Shown in pieces: positions 25,683 through 39,402 of a stretch of DNA of 64,000 nt. The position numbers and the translations under genes were made by a program. This stretch comes from Actinomyces oris (GTDB lineage: Bacteria; Actinomycetota; Actinomycetes; Actinomycetales; Actinomycetaceae): positions 1,798,001 through 1,862,000 of the forward strand of contig NZ_CP014232.1 of the NCBI RefSeq assembly GCF_001553935.1. The letters are read 5' to 3'. Positions within the stretch are counted from its first letter, which is position 1; every line of letters starts with the position of its first letter. The notes under the pieces are model-generated. The model had not been told where the DNA came from and searched no databases. It saw only the letters and a list, made by a program, of their open reading frames with translations.

Positions 25683-26038
25683 ACCCCTACGCCTCCCTGC
25701 TCATCATGGCCGCGCTGGCCCTCCTGGTGGCCGTCGGCGGTCTGGCCATGAGCGCCATCATCAGCCCCGCCCGGCGCAACCGGGTCAAGGTCGCCAACTA
25801 CGAGTGCGGCATCGACCCCACCCCCGCCAACACCGAGCACGGGCGCTTCCCCGTCTCCTTCTACCTGGTGGGCATGACCTTCATCATCTTCGATGTCGAG
25901 GTGGTCTTCCTCTACCCCTGGGCGACGGCCTTCGGGCGCCTGGGCTTCTTCGGGCTGGGGGCGGCCGTCCTGTTCATCGGCCTGATCACCGTGCCCTACA
26001 TCCTCGAGTGGCGTCGCGGCGGACTGGACTGGGACTGA
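25679..26038 (+). CDS. nuoA: NADH-quinone oxidoreductase subunit A
   Basis: 119-residue membrane subunit of complex I with three spans. The family loop YECGIDP (ANYECGID) is present, then FYLVGMTFIIFDVEVVFLYPWA. The ATG overlaps the reductase stop by 4 bases. First of 14 nuo genes in canonical order A-N. Confidence 0.96.
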   Translation: MNPYASLLIMAALALLVAVGGLAMSAIISPARRNRVKVANYECGIDPTPANTEHGRFPVSFYLVGMTFIIFDVEVVFLYPWATAFGRLGFFGLGAAVLFIGLITVPYILEWRRGGLDWD

Positions 26039-26091
26039 AGCCGCTCTGACCGGCCAGGACCCAGCCCGACGATCCCAAGGAGAACACAGCA

Positions 26092-26715
26092 GTGAAGAGC
26101 ATGAAGAAGCACAACGCCTACATGGCGTCCATCCCGTCCAAGCGGAATGACCCCTACGCCGCCGCTGCCGCCGAGGTGGACAGCCCGGGCTTCCTGCTGA
26201 CCACCGTCGAGAAGCTCGCGGGCCTTGCCCAGGCCCGCTCCATGTGGCCCGTCACCATGGGCCTGGCCTGCTGCGCCATCGAGATGATGGCCGCCGGCAC
26301 CCCCCGCTTCGACATGGCTCGCTTCGGCTGGGAGGTCTTCCGCGCCTCCCCGCGCCACGCCGACGTCATGATCGTCTCGGGCCGCGTCTCCCACAAGATG
26401 GCCCCCATCGTGCGCAACGTCTACGACTCCATGCCCGAGCCCAAGTGGGTCATCTCCATGGGGGCCTGCGCCTCCTCGGGAGGCATCTTCAACAACTACG
26501 CCGTCGTCCAGGGCTGCGACCACATCGTCCCGGTGGACATCTACCTGCCGGGCTGCCCGCCGCGCCCCGAGATGCTCCTCAACGCCATGCTCGAGCTCAC
26601 CCGCCAGATCGAGAAGAAGCCGCTGTTCAAGCACCGCGAGGAGATCGCCCGCGCCGTCGAGGCCGCCGCGCTGTCGGCCACCCCCACCCATGAGATGAAG
26701 GGCCTGCTGGCATGA
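26092..26715 (+). CDS. nuoB: NADH-quinone oxidoreductase subunit B (cluster N2)
   Basis: 207 residues. Carries the ligands of the terminal 4Fe-4S cluster N2: the tandem cysteines in [10 protein letters not shown], then GACASSGG and GCPPRPE. The GTG at 26092 is preceded by an AAGGAG site. It sits at the quinone site with NuoD. A 53-base gap to nuoA is the longest in this part of the operon. Confidence 0.96.
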   Translation: MKSMKKHNAYMASIPSKRNDPYAAAAAEVDSPGFLLTTVEKLAGLAQARSMWPVTMGLACCAIEMMAAGTPRFDMARFGWEVFRASPRHADVMIVSGRVSHKMAPIVRNVYDSMPEPKWVISMGACASSGGIFNNYAVVQGCDHIVPVDIYLPGCPPRPEMLLNAMLELTRQIEKKPLFKHREEIARAVEAAALSATPTHEMKGLLA

Positions 26716-27487
26716 GTGAGAAGAACACCCCGGCACACGACTCAGGCTCCGAGGCCCTGACCGAGACTCCCGAGGCCCCCGCCGTCCCCGAGGTCGCCGG
26801 CACCCCCGTGCGCCCCGAGCTGCGCCTGGAGGTCATCACCGCCCCCACCGGCCAGTTCGGCGCCTCCGACGCAGGCGACACTACCGGCTACGGCGAGCAC
26901 CGCAGCGTCGTCACCCTCGCCCCCGCCGCCGCGCGCCCCTACGGCGGCTGGTTCGACGACGTCGTCGACGCCCTCATCGAGGATCTCCAGGAGGCCGGTA
27001 CCGACCCGGCCGCCGCCATCGAGAAGGTCGTCATCGAGCACGACGAGCTCACCCTGTTCATCGCCCGCGAGCACCTACTCGACGTCGCCCGCCCCCTGCG
27101 CGACGACCAGGACCTGCGCTTCGAGCTGTGCCTGGGCGTCAGCGGCGTCCACTACCCCGAGCTGGCCGGGCGCGAGCTGCACGCCTGCATCCAGCTCATG
27201 AGCCTGACCCACGGCGGACGCCAGCTGCGCCTGCAGGTCGCCTGCCCTGAGACCGACCCGCACGTGCCCTCCCTCGTCTCGCTCTACCCCGGCAACGACT
27301 GGCACGAGCGCGAGACCTGGGACCTCATGGGCATCGTCTTCGACGGCCACCCCCACCTGACTCGCACCGCCATGCCCGACGACTGGGTGGGCCACCCCCA
27401 GCGCAAGGACTACCCGCTGGGCGGCATCCCCGTCGAGTACAAGGGCGCCCAGACCCCGCCCGCCGACACCCGGAGGTCCTACCGCTG

Positions 27488-27488
<1 letters not shown>
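26712..27488 (+). CDS. nuoC: NADH-quinone oxidoreductase subunit C
   Basis: 258 residues, 30 kDa hydrophilic subunit. An Ala/Pro/Glu-rich N-terminal extension of about 30 residues precedes the conserved fold; signature [23 protein letters not shown] and the RKDYPLGG region are clear. ATGA overlap with nuoB and one-base overlap with nuoD. Confidence 0.95.
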
Positions 27489-28875
<1,387 letters not shown>

Positions 28876-28876
<1 letters not shown>

Positions 28877-29646
28877 TGAGCACCACCGAGAACGCAGTCA
28901 ACCCGGCCGTCGAGACCATCGCCACCGTCAGTGCGGTCGGCCCGGTGGGCACTGTCGCGCAAGCCGCTGTGGCCGCCGGTTACAGCGCCGAGGTCGCCCA
29001 GAGCCTGCAGGTCGACATCGAGCGGATCATCGCCCGCTACCCGGCGGGCAAGGAGCGCAGCGCCCTCATCCCGATGCTCCACCTCATTCAGTCCGTGGAC
29101 GGCTACGTCTCGCCGGCCGGCATCGCCCTGTGCGCCGCCCGGCTCGGTCTGGAGCGGGCCGAGGTCAGCGCCGTGGCCACCTTCTACAGTCAGTTCCGCC
29201 GCCACCCGGTGGGCACGTACCACGTGGGCGTGTGCACCAACGCCCTGTGCGCCGTCATGGGTGGGGACGAGATCTGGAAGGCGGTCACCGAGCACACCGG
29301 CCTGGGCGCCGAGGAGACCAGCGAGGACGGCACCATCAGCCTCGAGCGCGTCGAGTGCAACGCCGCCTGCGACTACGCCCCCGTCGTCATGGTCAACTGG
29401 GAGTTCTTCGACAACCAGACCCCCGACTCCGCCGTCGCCATGATCAAGGCCCTCGAGCGCGGCGAGGACGTCGCCCCCACCCGCGGCCCCGAGACCGTCC
29501 CCACCTTCCGCGAGAACGAGCGCCTGCTGGCCGGCTTCGAGGACGGCCGCACCGACGAGGGGCGCGGCCCCGGCGAGCCGACCCTGCGCGGCCTGAGCAT
29601 CGCCCGTGAGCAGGGCTGGACCGCGCCGAAGGAGGAGACCAAGTGA
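28876..29646 (+). CDS. nuoE: NADH-quinone oxidoreductase subunit E
   Basis: 256 residues, thioredoxin-fold 2Fe-2S subunit. Cluster N1a ligands are in CTNALC (about 119-125) and CNAAC (about 161-166). A C-terminal extension of about 60 residues beyond the fold, with acidic and Gly-rich sequence, resembles other actinobacterial NuoE. The GTGA junction leads into nuoF. Confidence 0.95.
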
Positions 29647-30974
29647 GTGACACCGCCACCTACACCGCGCCGGGGACCCTCACCCCGGTCCTGAGCGACC
29701 TGTGGGACCAGGAGCGCTCCTGGACCCTGCAGGCCTACCTCGACCACGGCGGCTACGAGGGCCTCAAGAAGGCCAAGACCCTCAGCTGCGAAGACCTCAT
29801 CAGCCTCATCAAGGACTCCGGCCTGCGAGGACGCGGCGGCGCCGGCTTCCCCACGGGACTCAAGTGGTCCTTCCTGCCCCCGGTCGACGGCGGCCCGCGC
29901 TACCTCGTGGTCAACGCCGACGAGTCCGAGCCGGGCACCTGCAAGGACATTCCCACGATCATGTCCAACCCGCAGGCCCTCATCGAGGGCATCGCCATCA
30001 CCTCGCGCGCCATCGGCGGCGACCACGCCTTCGTCTACCTGCGCGGCGAGGTCCCCCACGTCTACCGCCGCCTGCTCAGCGCCGTGCGCGAGGCCACCGA
30101 GTCCGGCCTGCTGGACACCGGCTTCGGGCTCGACGGCCAGCAGCGGCTGCGCATCACCGCCCACGCCGGTGCCGGCGCCTACATCTGCGGTGAGGAGACC
30201 GCCCTGCTGGACTCCCTGGAGGGCCGCCGCGGCCACCCCCGCCTCAAGCCGCCCTTCCCCGCCGTCGCCGGCCTCTACGCCCGGCCCACGGTGGTCAACA
30301 ACGTCGAGACCATCGCCTCGGTCCCGGCGATCCTGGCCCGCGGCGCCCAGTGGTACTCCACCATGGGCACCGAGAAGTCCAAGGGCCACGGCATCTTCTC
30401 CGTCTCCGGCCACGTGGCCCACCCCGGCCAGTACGAGGCCCCCTTCGGCATCACCATGCGCGAGCTCATCGAGCTCTCCGGCGGCATCCGTCCCGGCCAC
30501 GAACTGAAGTTCTGGGTGCCGGGAGGCTCCTCGACGCCGATCTTCGGCCCCGACGAGCTCGACGTCCCCCTGGACTACGAGTCCGTGGCCGAGGCCGGCT
30601 CCATGCTGGGCACCCGCGCCCTGCAGGTCTTCGACGAGACCGTCTCCGTGGTGCGCGTGGTCACCCGCTGGACCGAGTTCTACCAGCACGAGTCCTGCGG
30701 CAAGTGCACCCCCTGCCGCGAGGGCACCTACTGGATGCGCCAGATCATGCTGCGTCTGGAGGCCGGTCGCGGCCTGCCCGGCGACGTCGAGAAGCTCGAG
30801 TCCATCGCCTCCAACATCGCCGGACGTTCCTTCTGCGCCCTGGGCGACGCCTCCGCCACCCCGGTCCTGACCGGCATCAAGCGGTTCCGCGAGGAGTTCG
30901 AGGCCGGCTACACCGCCGCCGCCGACGAGCTCTTCCCCTACGCCGCCTCCTCCGTCTTCGAAAGCGCACGGTGA
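29643..30974 (+). CDS. nuoF: NADH-quinone oxidoreductase subunit F (NADH/FMN site)
   Basis: 443 residues. Binds NADH and FMN: GRGGAGFPTGLKW (about 62-75) and the FMN segment with GAGAYICGEETAL; the N3 4Fe-4S ligands are ESCGKCTPCREG (about 350-361) and the later Cys in SFCALGD. GTG start overlapping the nuoE stop. Confidence 0.96.
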   Translation: MSDTATYTAPGTLTPVLSDLWDQERSWTLQAYLDHGGYEGLKKAKTLSCEDLISLIKDSGLRGRGGAGFPTGLKWSFLPPVDGGPRYLVVNADESEPGTCKDIPTIMSNPQALIEGIAITSRAIGGDHAFVYLRGEVPHVYRRLLSAVREATESGLLDTGFGLDGQQRLRITAHAGAGAYICGEETALLDSLEGRRGHPRLKPPFPAVAGLYARPTVVNNVETIASVPAILARGAQWYSTMGTEKSKGHGIFSVSGHVAHPGQYEAPFGITMRELIELSGGIRPGHELKFWVPGGSSTPIFGPDELDVPLDYESVAEAGSMLGTRALQVFDETVSVVRVVTRWTEFYQHESCGKCTPCREGTYWMRQIMLRLEAGRGLPGDVEKLESIASNIAGRSFCALGDASATPVLTGIKRFREEFEAGYTAAADELFPYAASSVFESAR

Positions 30975-30977
30975 GCC

Positions 30978-33728
30978 ATGACTGCTGAGACGACCACCAA
31001 GAGCTCCGCACCCGCGGCGCCGCCGGCCCCCGAGATGGTCCACATGACCATTGACGGGCTGCCCGTCGAGGTCGAGAAGGGGACCCTCCTCATCCGTGCC
31101 GCCGAGCAGGTCGGCGTGCGCATCCCGCGCTTCTGCGACCACCCGCTGCTCGCACCGTCGGCCAACTGCCGCCAGTGCCTGGTGGAGGTGGCGATGCCGG
31201 GGCGCGACGGCGTCGTGCGGCCCATGCCCAAGCCCCAGCCCTCCTGCGCCATGACCGCCATGGAGGGTATGGAGATCTCCACCCAGGCCACCAGCGAGGT
31301 CGCCGCCAAGGCCCAGGCCGGCACCATGGAGTTCCTCCTCATCAACCACCCGCTGGACTGCCCGGTGTGCGACAAGGGCGGCGAGTGCCCCCTGCAGAAC
31401 CAGGCCCTGGAGCTCATGGCCTCCGGCGCCCAGTCCGCCACCCGCTTCACCGACGTCAAGCGCACCTTCCCCAAGCCGCTGCGCCTGACCAGCAACATCC
31501 TGCTGGACCGCGACCGCTGCATCCTGTGCCAGCGCTGCGTGCGCTTCGCCGACCAGATCCCCGGCGACCCCTTCATCGCCCTCCAGGGCCGCGGCGGCGG
31601 GCACCCCTCCTTCGACATGGACGGCGAGCCCGAGCACGCCGGGGGCCTGTACTCCGAGCAGATCGGGCGCTTCGACGCCCGCGTCCTGGACTTCCACACC
31701 GAGGCGCCCCAGGAGGGGCTTGACGCCGACCTCCAGACGATCCGCGGCGTGCCCTCCCTGAGCGCTCTGGGAGACCTGACCGGCCCAGGCGGCGAGCCCG
31801 GGGCCTCCGGCGGCACCGACTACGGCCCCGACCTCGGCGCCGGCCGCGAGGACCTGGACGCCTCCGGGCGCCCCTTCGCCTCCTACTTCTCGGGCAACAT
31901 CATCCAAATCTGCCCCGTGGGAGCCCTGACCTCCGCGAAGTACCGCTTCCGGGCCCGCCCCATGGACCTGGTCTCCACCGACTCCGTCACCGAGCACGAC
32001 GCCTCCGGCTCCGCCATCCGCGTCGACATGCGCCGCGGCGTCGTCCTGCGTCACCTCGCGGGCAACGACCCCGAGGTCAACGAGGAGTGGATCACCGACA
32101 AGGACCGCTTCGCCTTCACCTGGTCCTCCCAGCCCGACCGCCTCACCGTGCCGCTCGTGCGCGACGAGGAGACCGGCGAGCTCGTCACCACCTCCTGGTC
32201 CGATGCTCTGGATGTGGCCGCCCAGGGGCTGGCCCGTGCCGCCGCAGACGGGGGAGTGGGGCTCCTGCCCGGAGGCCGCCTCACCCTGGAGGACGCCTGG
32301 GCCTGGTCCCGCTTCGCCCGCACCGCCCTGGGCACCAACGACATCGACCAGCGCGTGCGCAGCCACAGCCAGGAGGAGGACTCCTTCCTGGCCGCCCGCG
32401 TGGCCGGCACCGGGCTGGGCGCCGTCACCTACCGCCACCTGGAGCGGGCCGGACAGGTCCTGCTCCTGGGCCTGGAGCCCGAGGACGAGTGCGGTTCCCT
32501 GTTCCTGCGCCTGCGCAAGGGCGTGCGCGCCGGCGGCGTCAAGGTGGCCACCGTGACCACCTGCCTGAGCGCCGGCAGCCGCAAGCTCTCCGCCCAGGCC
32601 GTCCTCACCCCGCCCGGTGAGGAGGCCCGCGTCGTCGCCCACCTCAGCCAGACCCACCCCGAGCTCGTCGAGGCCCTGCGGGCCGACGGCGCCACCATCC
32701 TCATCGGTGAGCGCGCCGTCCGCGTCCCCGGCCTGCTGAGCGTCGCCGACGCCCTGGCCACCGCCACCGGCGCCCACCTGGCCTGGGTGCCGCGCCGCAG
32801 CGGCGAGCGCGGCGGCATCGAGGCGGGTCTGCTGCCCGGCCTCCTGCCCGGCGGTCGCCCCGTGGCCGACCCCGAGGCCCGCGCCCAGGTCGAGCAGGCC
32901 TGGAACCTGGGCTCCGAGCACCTTCTGCCCGCGACACCGGGCCGCGACGTCACCGCGATCCTCTCGGCCCTCCTGGAGGGGAGCCTGGGCGGCGCGGTTG
33001 TCGGCGGCATCGACCTGCGCGACTTCCCCGACCCGGGCCTGGCCCGCGCGGCCCTGGCCGCCAGCGGCTTCACCGTCCAGCTCGAGGTGCGCCGCAGCGA
33101 GGTCAGTGAGCACGCCGACGTCGTCCTGCCCGTGGCCCCGGCCGTGGAGAAGAACGGCACCTTCGTCAACTGGGAGGGGCGCGTGCGCCCCTTCGGCCAG
33201 GCCCACGTCTCGCGCTCGCGCACCGACCGCCAGGTCCTGGGCATGCTCGCCGACGAGATGGGAGTCGACCTGCAGGTCGACGACCTGGTCGTCCTGCACG
33301 AGCAGCTCGCCGACCTGGGCCTGTGGCGCGGGCAGCGCCCGTCGGTCGCCTTCGGGCCCGCGCCGGCGGTCTGCGCCGCCGCCCCCGCCCCCGCCGACGG
33401 CGGCGTCGAGGCCCGACTGACCACTCACAAGCCCATGCTCGACGCCGGGCGCCTCCAGGACGGTGAGCCCTTCCTAGCCGCCACCGCCCTGCGCCCCGTC
33501 GCCCGGGTGGGCGCCGACCTCGCCCAGCGCCTGTCGCTGGCAGCCGGCCAGGAGGTGACCGTGGCGACCGCCGCCGGATCCATCACCCTGCCGGCCGTCG
33601 TCGGAGGCGTCAGCGACGGCACCGTGTGGCTGCCCGAGTGCTCGGCGGGCTCCACCGTCCACCAGACCCTGGGCGCCGGGCACGGCTCCCAGGTCACCGT
33701 GACCCATGCAGCGGAGGTACTGAGGTGA
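30978..33728 (+). CDS. nuoG: NADH-quinone oxidoreductase subunit G, with a large insertion
   Basis: 916 residues. The N-terminal 2Fe-2S domain (CDHPLLAPSANCRQC), the HPLDCPVCDKGGECPLQ cluster and CILCQRC are followed by IIQICPVGALTS and a molybdopterin-type domain. Between GDPFIALQGRG and the conserved YFSGN (about 31596-31875) lies an extra Gly/Asp/Glu-rich segment of roughly 90 residues that the usual family sequence replaces with a short linker; it stays in frame. GTGA overlap with nuoH. Confidence 0.94.
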   Translation: MTAETTTKSSAPAAPPAPEMVHMTIDGLPVEVEKGTLLIRAAEQVGVRIPRFCDHPLLAPSANCRQCLVEVAMPGRDGVVRPMPKPQPSCAMTAMEGMEISTQATSEVAAKAQAGTMEFLLINHPLDCPVCDKGGECPLQNQALELMASGAQSATRFTDVKRTFPKPLRLTSNILLDRDRCILCQRCVRFADQIPGDPFIALQGRGGGHPSFDMDGEPEHAGGLYSEQIGRFDARVLDFHTEAPQEGLDADLQTIRGVPSLSALGDLTGPGGEPGASGGTDYGPDLGAGREDLDASGRPFASYFSGNIIQICPVGALTSAKYRFRARPMDLVSTDSVTEHDASGSAIRVDMRRGVVLRHLAGNDPEVNEEWITDKDRFAFTWSSQPDRLTVPLVRDEETGELVTTSWSDALDVAAQGLARAAADGGVGLLPGGRLTLEDAWAWSRFARTALGTNDIDQRVRSHSQEEDSFLAARVAGTGLGAVTYRHLERAGQVLLLGLEPEDECGSLFLRLRKGVRAGGVKVATVTTCLSAGSRKLSAQAVLTPPGEEARVVAHLSQTHPELVEALRADGATILIGERAVRVPGLLSVADALATATGAHLAWVPRRSGERGGIEAGLLPGLLPGGRPVADPEARAQVEQAWNLGSEHLLPATPGRDVTAILSALLEGSLGGAVVGGIDLRDFPDPGLARAALAASGFTVQLEVRRSEVSEHADVVLPVAPAVEKNGTFVNWEGRVRPFGQAHVSRSRTDRQVLGMLADEMGVDLQVDDLVVLHEQLADLGLWRGQRPSVAFGPAPAVCAAAPAPADGGVEARLTTHKPMLDAGRLQDGEPFLAATALRPVARVGADLAQRLSLAAGQEVTVATAAGSITLPAVVGGVSDGTVWLPECSAGSTVHQTLGAGHGSQVTVTHAAEVLR

Positions 33729-35368
33729 ACCCGATCTACGCGGCTCAGGCCGCTGCCGACGACGCCCTCCCCAACGGGGGCGTGACCGCCGACTTCTCCG
33801 CCGAGACCTGGTGGCTGACCCTCATCAAGGCCGGCTTCATCGTCGCCTTCCTCATCGTCAGCGTCATGATGGCGCTGTGGGTGGAGCGGCGCGGCCTGGC
33901 CCGCATGCAGACCCGCCTGGGCCCCAACGTCAACGGCCCCCTCGGCCTGCTCCAGGCGGTCGCCGACGCCGGCAAGCTCATCATGAAGGAGGACTTCTGG
34001 CTCAAGGGGGCCGAGAAGGTCATCTACCTCCTGGCGCCGCTCATCGCCGCCTTCAGCGCCTTCATGGTCTACGCGGTCATCCCCTTCGGGCCGCAGGTGA
34101 GCATCTTCGGCCACTCCACGCCCCTGCAGCTGACCGACTTCCCGGTGGCGGTCCTCTACATTCTGGCCATCACCGCCTTCGGCGTCTACGGGATTATCCT
34201 GGGCGGCTGGTCCACGCACTCCACCTACCCGCTCTTCGGTGCCGTGCGCAGCGCCGCTCAGGTCATCTCCTACGAGCTGAGCATGAGCCTGTCCATCCTC
34301 ACGGTCTTCCTGGCCTCGGGGACCATGTCCACCTCCGGGATCGTGACCGCCCAGCAGCGCATCTGGTGGGCCGTGGCGATGCTGCCCAGCTTCATCATCT
34401 ACGTCATCTCCATGGTCGGTGAGGTCAACCGCCTCCCCTTCGACCTGCCCGAGGCCGAGGGCGAGCTCGTCGCCGGCCACATGGTCGAGTACTCCTCGAT
34501 GAAGTTCGCCTGGTACTTCCTGGCCGAGTACATCAACATGTTCAACGTCTCGGCCGTGTGCGTCACCCTGTTCCTGGGCGGCTGGCGCTCGGCGATCCTC
34601 AGCCTGTTCTGGGAGGGCGCCAACTCCGGCTGGTGGCCGATGCTGTGGTTCGTCGCCAAGGTGTGGGCCGTCATGTTCTTCATGATCTGGACCCGCGGAA
34701 CCCTCGTGCGCATCCGCTACGACCACTTCATGAAACTGGGCTGGAAGGTCCTCATCCCGATCTCCCTGGTCTGGTTCGTGCTGGTGGCCGTGGTGCGCGC
34801 CTTCCGCACCTTCTCGGGCGCCTCCGTGCAGGCCCTGCTGCTGCCGATGGCCGTCGTGTTCTGCGTCATCATGTTCATCCTCTTCCTCATCCCCGACAAG
34901 GAGGAAGAGGAGGAGCTCTACGAGGACTATGAGGACTACGACGACGAGGATGCGGACGACGAGGACGTCGAGATCCTGGACGCCGAGGACGACCACGTCG
35001 CCTTCCTCGAGGGCTTCCCGGTCCCGCCGCCTCCGGGCAGCTCCCTGCCGCCCTCACCGCGCGCCCGCCGCGCCGCCCTGGCGGCGCAGGCGACCGGCGC
35101 GGCCGGTGACTCCGAGACCGGGGCGGCCACCGCCGTCGGCCTCCTGGAGGACACCGACGTCGATGACGACGACGCGGCCGGTTCCGCGGATTCCGCCGCC
35201 TCTGCCGAGTCCCCCGACTCGGCTGACACAGCCGGCACGACAGTCCCGGCCGGTAAGGACGCAGCCACCGCCCTGCCCACCTTCACCCTTGACCTCAAGG
35301 CCGACCCGGCCGGCGGCAAGGACACAGACACGGCCGCTGAGGCACCCCAGGAGGGAAAAGATGACTGA
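33725..35368 (+). CDS. nuoH: NADH-quinone oxidoreductase subunit H with long acidic tail
   Basis: 547 residues. The first about 392 are the membrane subunit at the quinone entry: [41 protein letters not shown] and [13 protein letters not shown] are clear. The remaining about 155 residues are unusual: a run of Asp/Glu/Tyr ([17 protein letters not shown]), then Pro/Ala/Ser/Asp-rich sequence with no predicted fold. The GTG at 33725 is chosen because of the GTGA overlap with nuoG; an earlier open frame has no similarity. Overlaps nuoI by 8 bases. Confidence 0.95.
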   Translation: MNPIYAAQAAADDALPNGGVTADFSAETWWLTLIKAGFIVAFLIVSVMMALWVERRGLARMQTRLGPNVNGPLGLLQAVADAGKLIMKEDFWLKGAEKVIYLLAPLIAAFSAFMVYAVIPFGPQVSIFGHSTPLQLTDFPVAVLYILAITAFGVYGIILGGWSTHSTYPLFGAVRSAAQVISYELSMSLSILTVFLASGTMSTSGIVTAQQRIWWAVAMLPSFIIYVISMVGEVNRLPFDLPEAEGELVAGHMVEYSSMKFAWYFLAEYINMFNVSAVCVTLFLGGWRSAILSLFWEGANSGWWPMLWFVAKVWAVMFFMIWTRGTLVRIRYDHFMKLGWKVLIPISLVWFVLVAVVRAFRTFSGASVQALLLPMAVVFCVIMFILFLIPDKEEEEELYEDYEDYDDEDADDEDVEILDAEDDHVAFLEGFPVPPPPGSSLPPSPRARRAALAAQATGAAGDSETGAATAVGLLEDTDVDDDDAAGSADSAASAESPDSADTAGTTVPAGKDAATALPTFTLDLKADPAGGKDTDTAAEAPQEGKDD

Positions 35369-36068
35369 TCGCCCCCACCGTTCCCGGGGCTCGCAGCACG
35401 ATAAGTGGCTGCGTGACGCTCCCTCCGCGCTGGCCCGCGCCTTCGCGCCCGTGGCCGGCTACGGGGTCACCATCTCCTCGATGTTCCGCCCGGTGGTCAC
35501 CGAGCAGTACCCCTTCGAGCCGCCGCGGGTGATGCCCCGCTACCACGGGCGCCACCAGCTCAACCGCTACGACGACGGCCTGGAGAAGTGCATCGGCTGC
35601 GAGCTGTGCGCCTGGGCCTGCCCCGCCGACGCGATCTACGTCGAGGCCGCCTCCAACGAGCCCGGCGCCCAGTACTCGCCCGGCGAGCGCTACGGTCGCG
35701 TCTACCAGATCAACTACCTGCGCTGCATCTTCTGCGGCATGTGCATCGAGGCCTGCCCCACCCGGGCCCTGACCATGTCCACCGACTTCGATGAGCTCGT
35801 CGGCCCCGGCCGTGAGGGCCTCATCTATGAGAAGGAGGACCTGCTGGCCCCCGTGCCCGAGGGTGCCGTGTCCGCGCCCCACCCCATGGTCGAGGGCACC
35901 GAGGACGGCGACTACTACCGCGGGAAGGTCATCGGCTCCACCCAGGCCCAGATCGACTGGGTGCGGAGCCACCGTCCCGAGGACCCCAGCCTGGAGTCCG
36001 CCCGCGCCAAGGCCGTCCCCGCCTCTGGCCGGGACAGTCGCCACACCGTGAAGGGAGCCCTGCGATGA
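35361..36068 (+). CDS. nuoI: NADH-quinone oxidoreductase subunit I (two 4Fe-4S clusters)
   Basis: 235 residues, ferredoxin-like. Two complete motifs, [12 protein letters not shown] (about 76-87) and [12 protein letters not shown] (about 122-133), hold clusters N6a and N6b that carry electrons to NuoB. The ATG lies 8 bases inside the end of nuoH after a GAGGG site. A C-terminal extension rich in charged residues is present. Confidence 0.96.
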   Translation: MTDRPHRSRGSQHDKWLRDAPSALARAFAPVAGYGVTISSMFRPVVTEQYPFEPPRVMPRYHGRHQLNRYDDGLEKCIGCELCAWACPADAIYVEAASNEPGAQYSPGERYGRVYQINYLRCIFCGMCIEACPTRALTMSTDFDELVGPGREGLIYEKEDLLAPVPEGAVSAPHPMVEGTEDGDYYRGKVIGSTQAQIDWVRSHRPEDPSLESARAKAVPASGRDSRHTVKGALR

Positions 36069-37075
36069 GCACCCTGCTGATGACCGGAGCCCCCGCCGTC
36101 GCCCCGACCGCCCTGACTCAAGACGGTCACCTGGGGCTGGGCGAGGCCATCGTCTTCGGCGTCGTCGCCCTGGTGACCGTGGCCTGCGGCATCGGCGTCC
36201 TGACCGCCAAGCGCGCCGTGAACGCCGCCATCAACATGATCGGCATCATGATCTCGCTGGCCGTCCTCTACATCGTCAACGAGTCGCCCTTCATGGGCAT
36301 CACCCAGGTAGTGGTCTACACCGGCGCTGTCATGACCCTCGTCCTGTTCGTCATCATGCTCGTGGGGGTGGGCGGTGACGAGCCGGTGGGTGCCGCCGGT
36401 ACTGTCATGAGGCGCCCGGTCCTTATCCTCCTGGGACTGGGGCTGGCCGGCGCCCTGACCGCCGTCGTGTGGCGCTCCACCCTGCCGAAGCCGGCCGGTC
36501 TCAAGGACGGCGCCAAGGCCGCCCCCGACCTGCTGGCCGTCACGCTCTATCACGACCACGTCGTCACCATGGAGCTGACCGCCATCCTGCTCATCGTGGC
36601 CGCCGTCGGCGCCCTGACCCTCACCCACCGCCAGCGCATCCGGGCCCGGCTCAGTCAGCGGGCGGTGGCCGCGGGCAAGATGCAGGACTACGCCGCCAAG
36701 GGCGCCCACCCGGGCCAGAAGCCCATGCCCGGCGTCTACGCCTCCACCAACTCCGCCGCCGCCCCGGCCCTGGACGCCCAGGGCGAGGCCGTCGAGGAGT
36801 CCGTGCCCCGGGTCCTGCGGGCCCGCGGCCAGGGCCTGGAGCTGTCCGACGTCTCCCCGGAGATGGGACTGGCCCAGCGCTCGGGCACAATCGTCTCCCG
36901 CCTGGCCGGTGCCGACCAGGCCGGCGCAGGCGACAGTACCCGGGGCCCCCGGGACGCCCGCCGCTCCGGGATGCCGTCCATGCCGGGCGCCGCCGCCCCC
37001 GCCGTCAAGCAGCCCGTCCTCAGCGATGACGGGGCAGCCGACTCGGCCGCCCCGGAGCAGAAGGAGGAGAAGTGA
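36065..37075 (+). CDS. nuoJ: NADH-quinone oxidoreductase subunit J with C-terminal extension
   Basis: 336 residues, longer than the usual 160-260. The first about 195 hold five membrane spans (the conserved helix with [18 protein letters not shown] and the [19 protein letters not shown] segment). The rest, from about residue 200, is polar, Ala/Pro/Gln-rich and probably disordered. ATGA overlap with nuoI and GTGA overlap with nuoK. Confidence 0.94.
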   Translation: MSTLLMTGAPAVAPTALTQDGHLGLGEAIVFGVVALVTVACGIGVLTAKRAVNAAINMIGIMISLAVLYIVNESPFMGITQVVVYTGAVMTLVLFVIMLVGVGGDEPVGAAGTVMRRPVLILLGLGLAGALTAVVWRSTLPKPAGLKDGAKAAPDLLAVTLYHDHVVTMELTAILLIVAAVGALTLTHRQRIRARLSQRAVAAGKMQDYAAKGAHPGQKPMPGVYASTNSAAAPALDAQGEAVEESVPRVLRARGQGLELSDVSPEMGLAQRSGTIVSRLAGADQAGAGDSTRGPRDARRSGMPSMPGAAAPAVKQPVLSDDGAADSAAPEQKEEK

Positions 37076-37377
37076 GTCTCCCCATCACCGTCTACCTCAT
37101 CCTGGCCGGGGTGCTGTTCACCCTGGGGGCGCTCACTGTGCTGCTGCGCCGCAACGCCATCATCGAGCTCATGGGGGTTGAGCTCATGCTCAACTCCGTC
37201 AACCTCGTCCTGGTGACCTTCTCCCGGATCCACGGCAACCTCACCGGTCAGGTCTTCGCCTTCTTCGTCATGGTGGTGGCCGCCGCCGAGGTCGTGGTGG
37301 GTCTGAGCATCGTCGTATCCATCTTCCGCACCCGCAGGTCCACGTCGGTCGACGACGAGAACCTGCTCAAGAACTGA
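37072..37377 (+). CDS. nuoK: NADH-quinone oxidoreductase subunit K
   Basis: 101 residues, three spans, standard length. The buried glutamates of the proton path are in the [11 protein letters not shown] and [13 protein letters not shown] segments. GTG start overlapping the nuoJ stop, with GGAGGAG just upstream. Confidence 0.96.
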   Translation: MSLPITVYLILAGVLFTLGALTVLLRRNAIIELMGVELMLNSVNLVLVTFSRIHGNLTGQVFAFFVMVVAAAEVVVGLSIVVSIFRTRRSTSVDDENLLKN

Positions 37378-37394
37378 GGGGAGAGACCACCGAC

Positions 37395-39389
<1,995 letters not shown>

Positions 39390-39402
39390 GAGGACACGAC
39401 AC

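Noticed and set aside
29373..33428. Very long minus-strand open frame (1351 codons) across nuoE-nuoF-nuoG
   Set aside because: Shadow frame caused by high GC bias; the plus strand has complete complex I genes with all cluster motifs.
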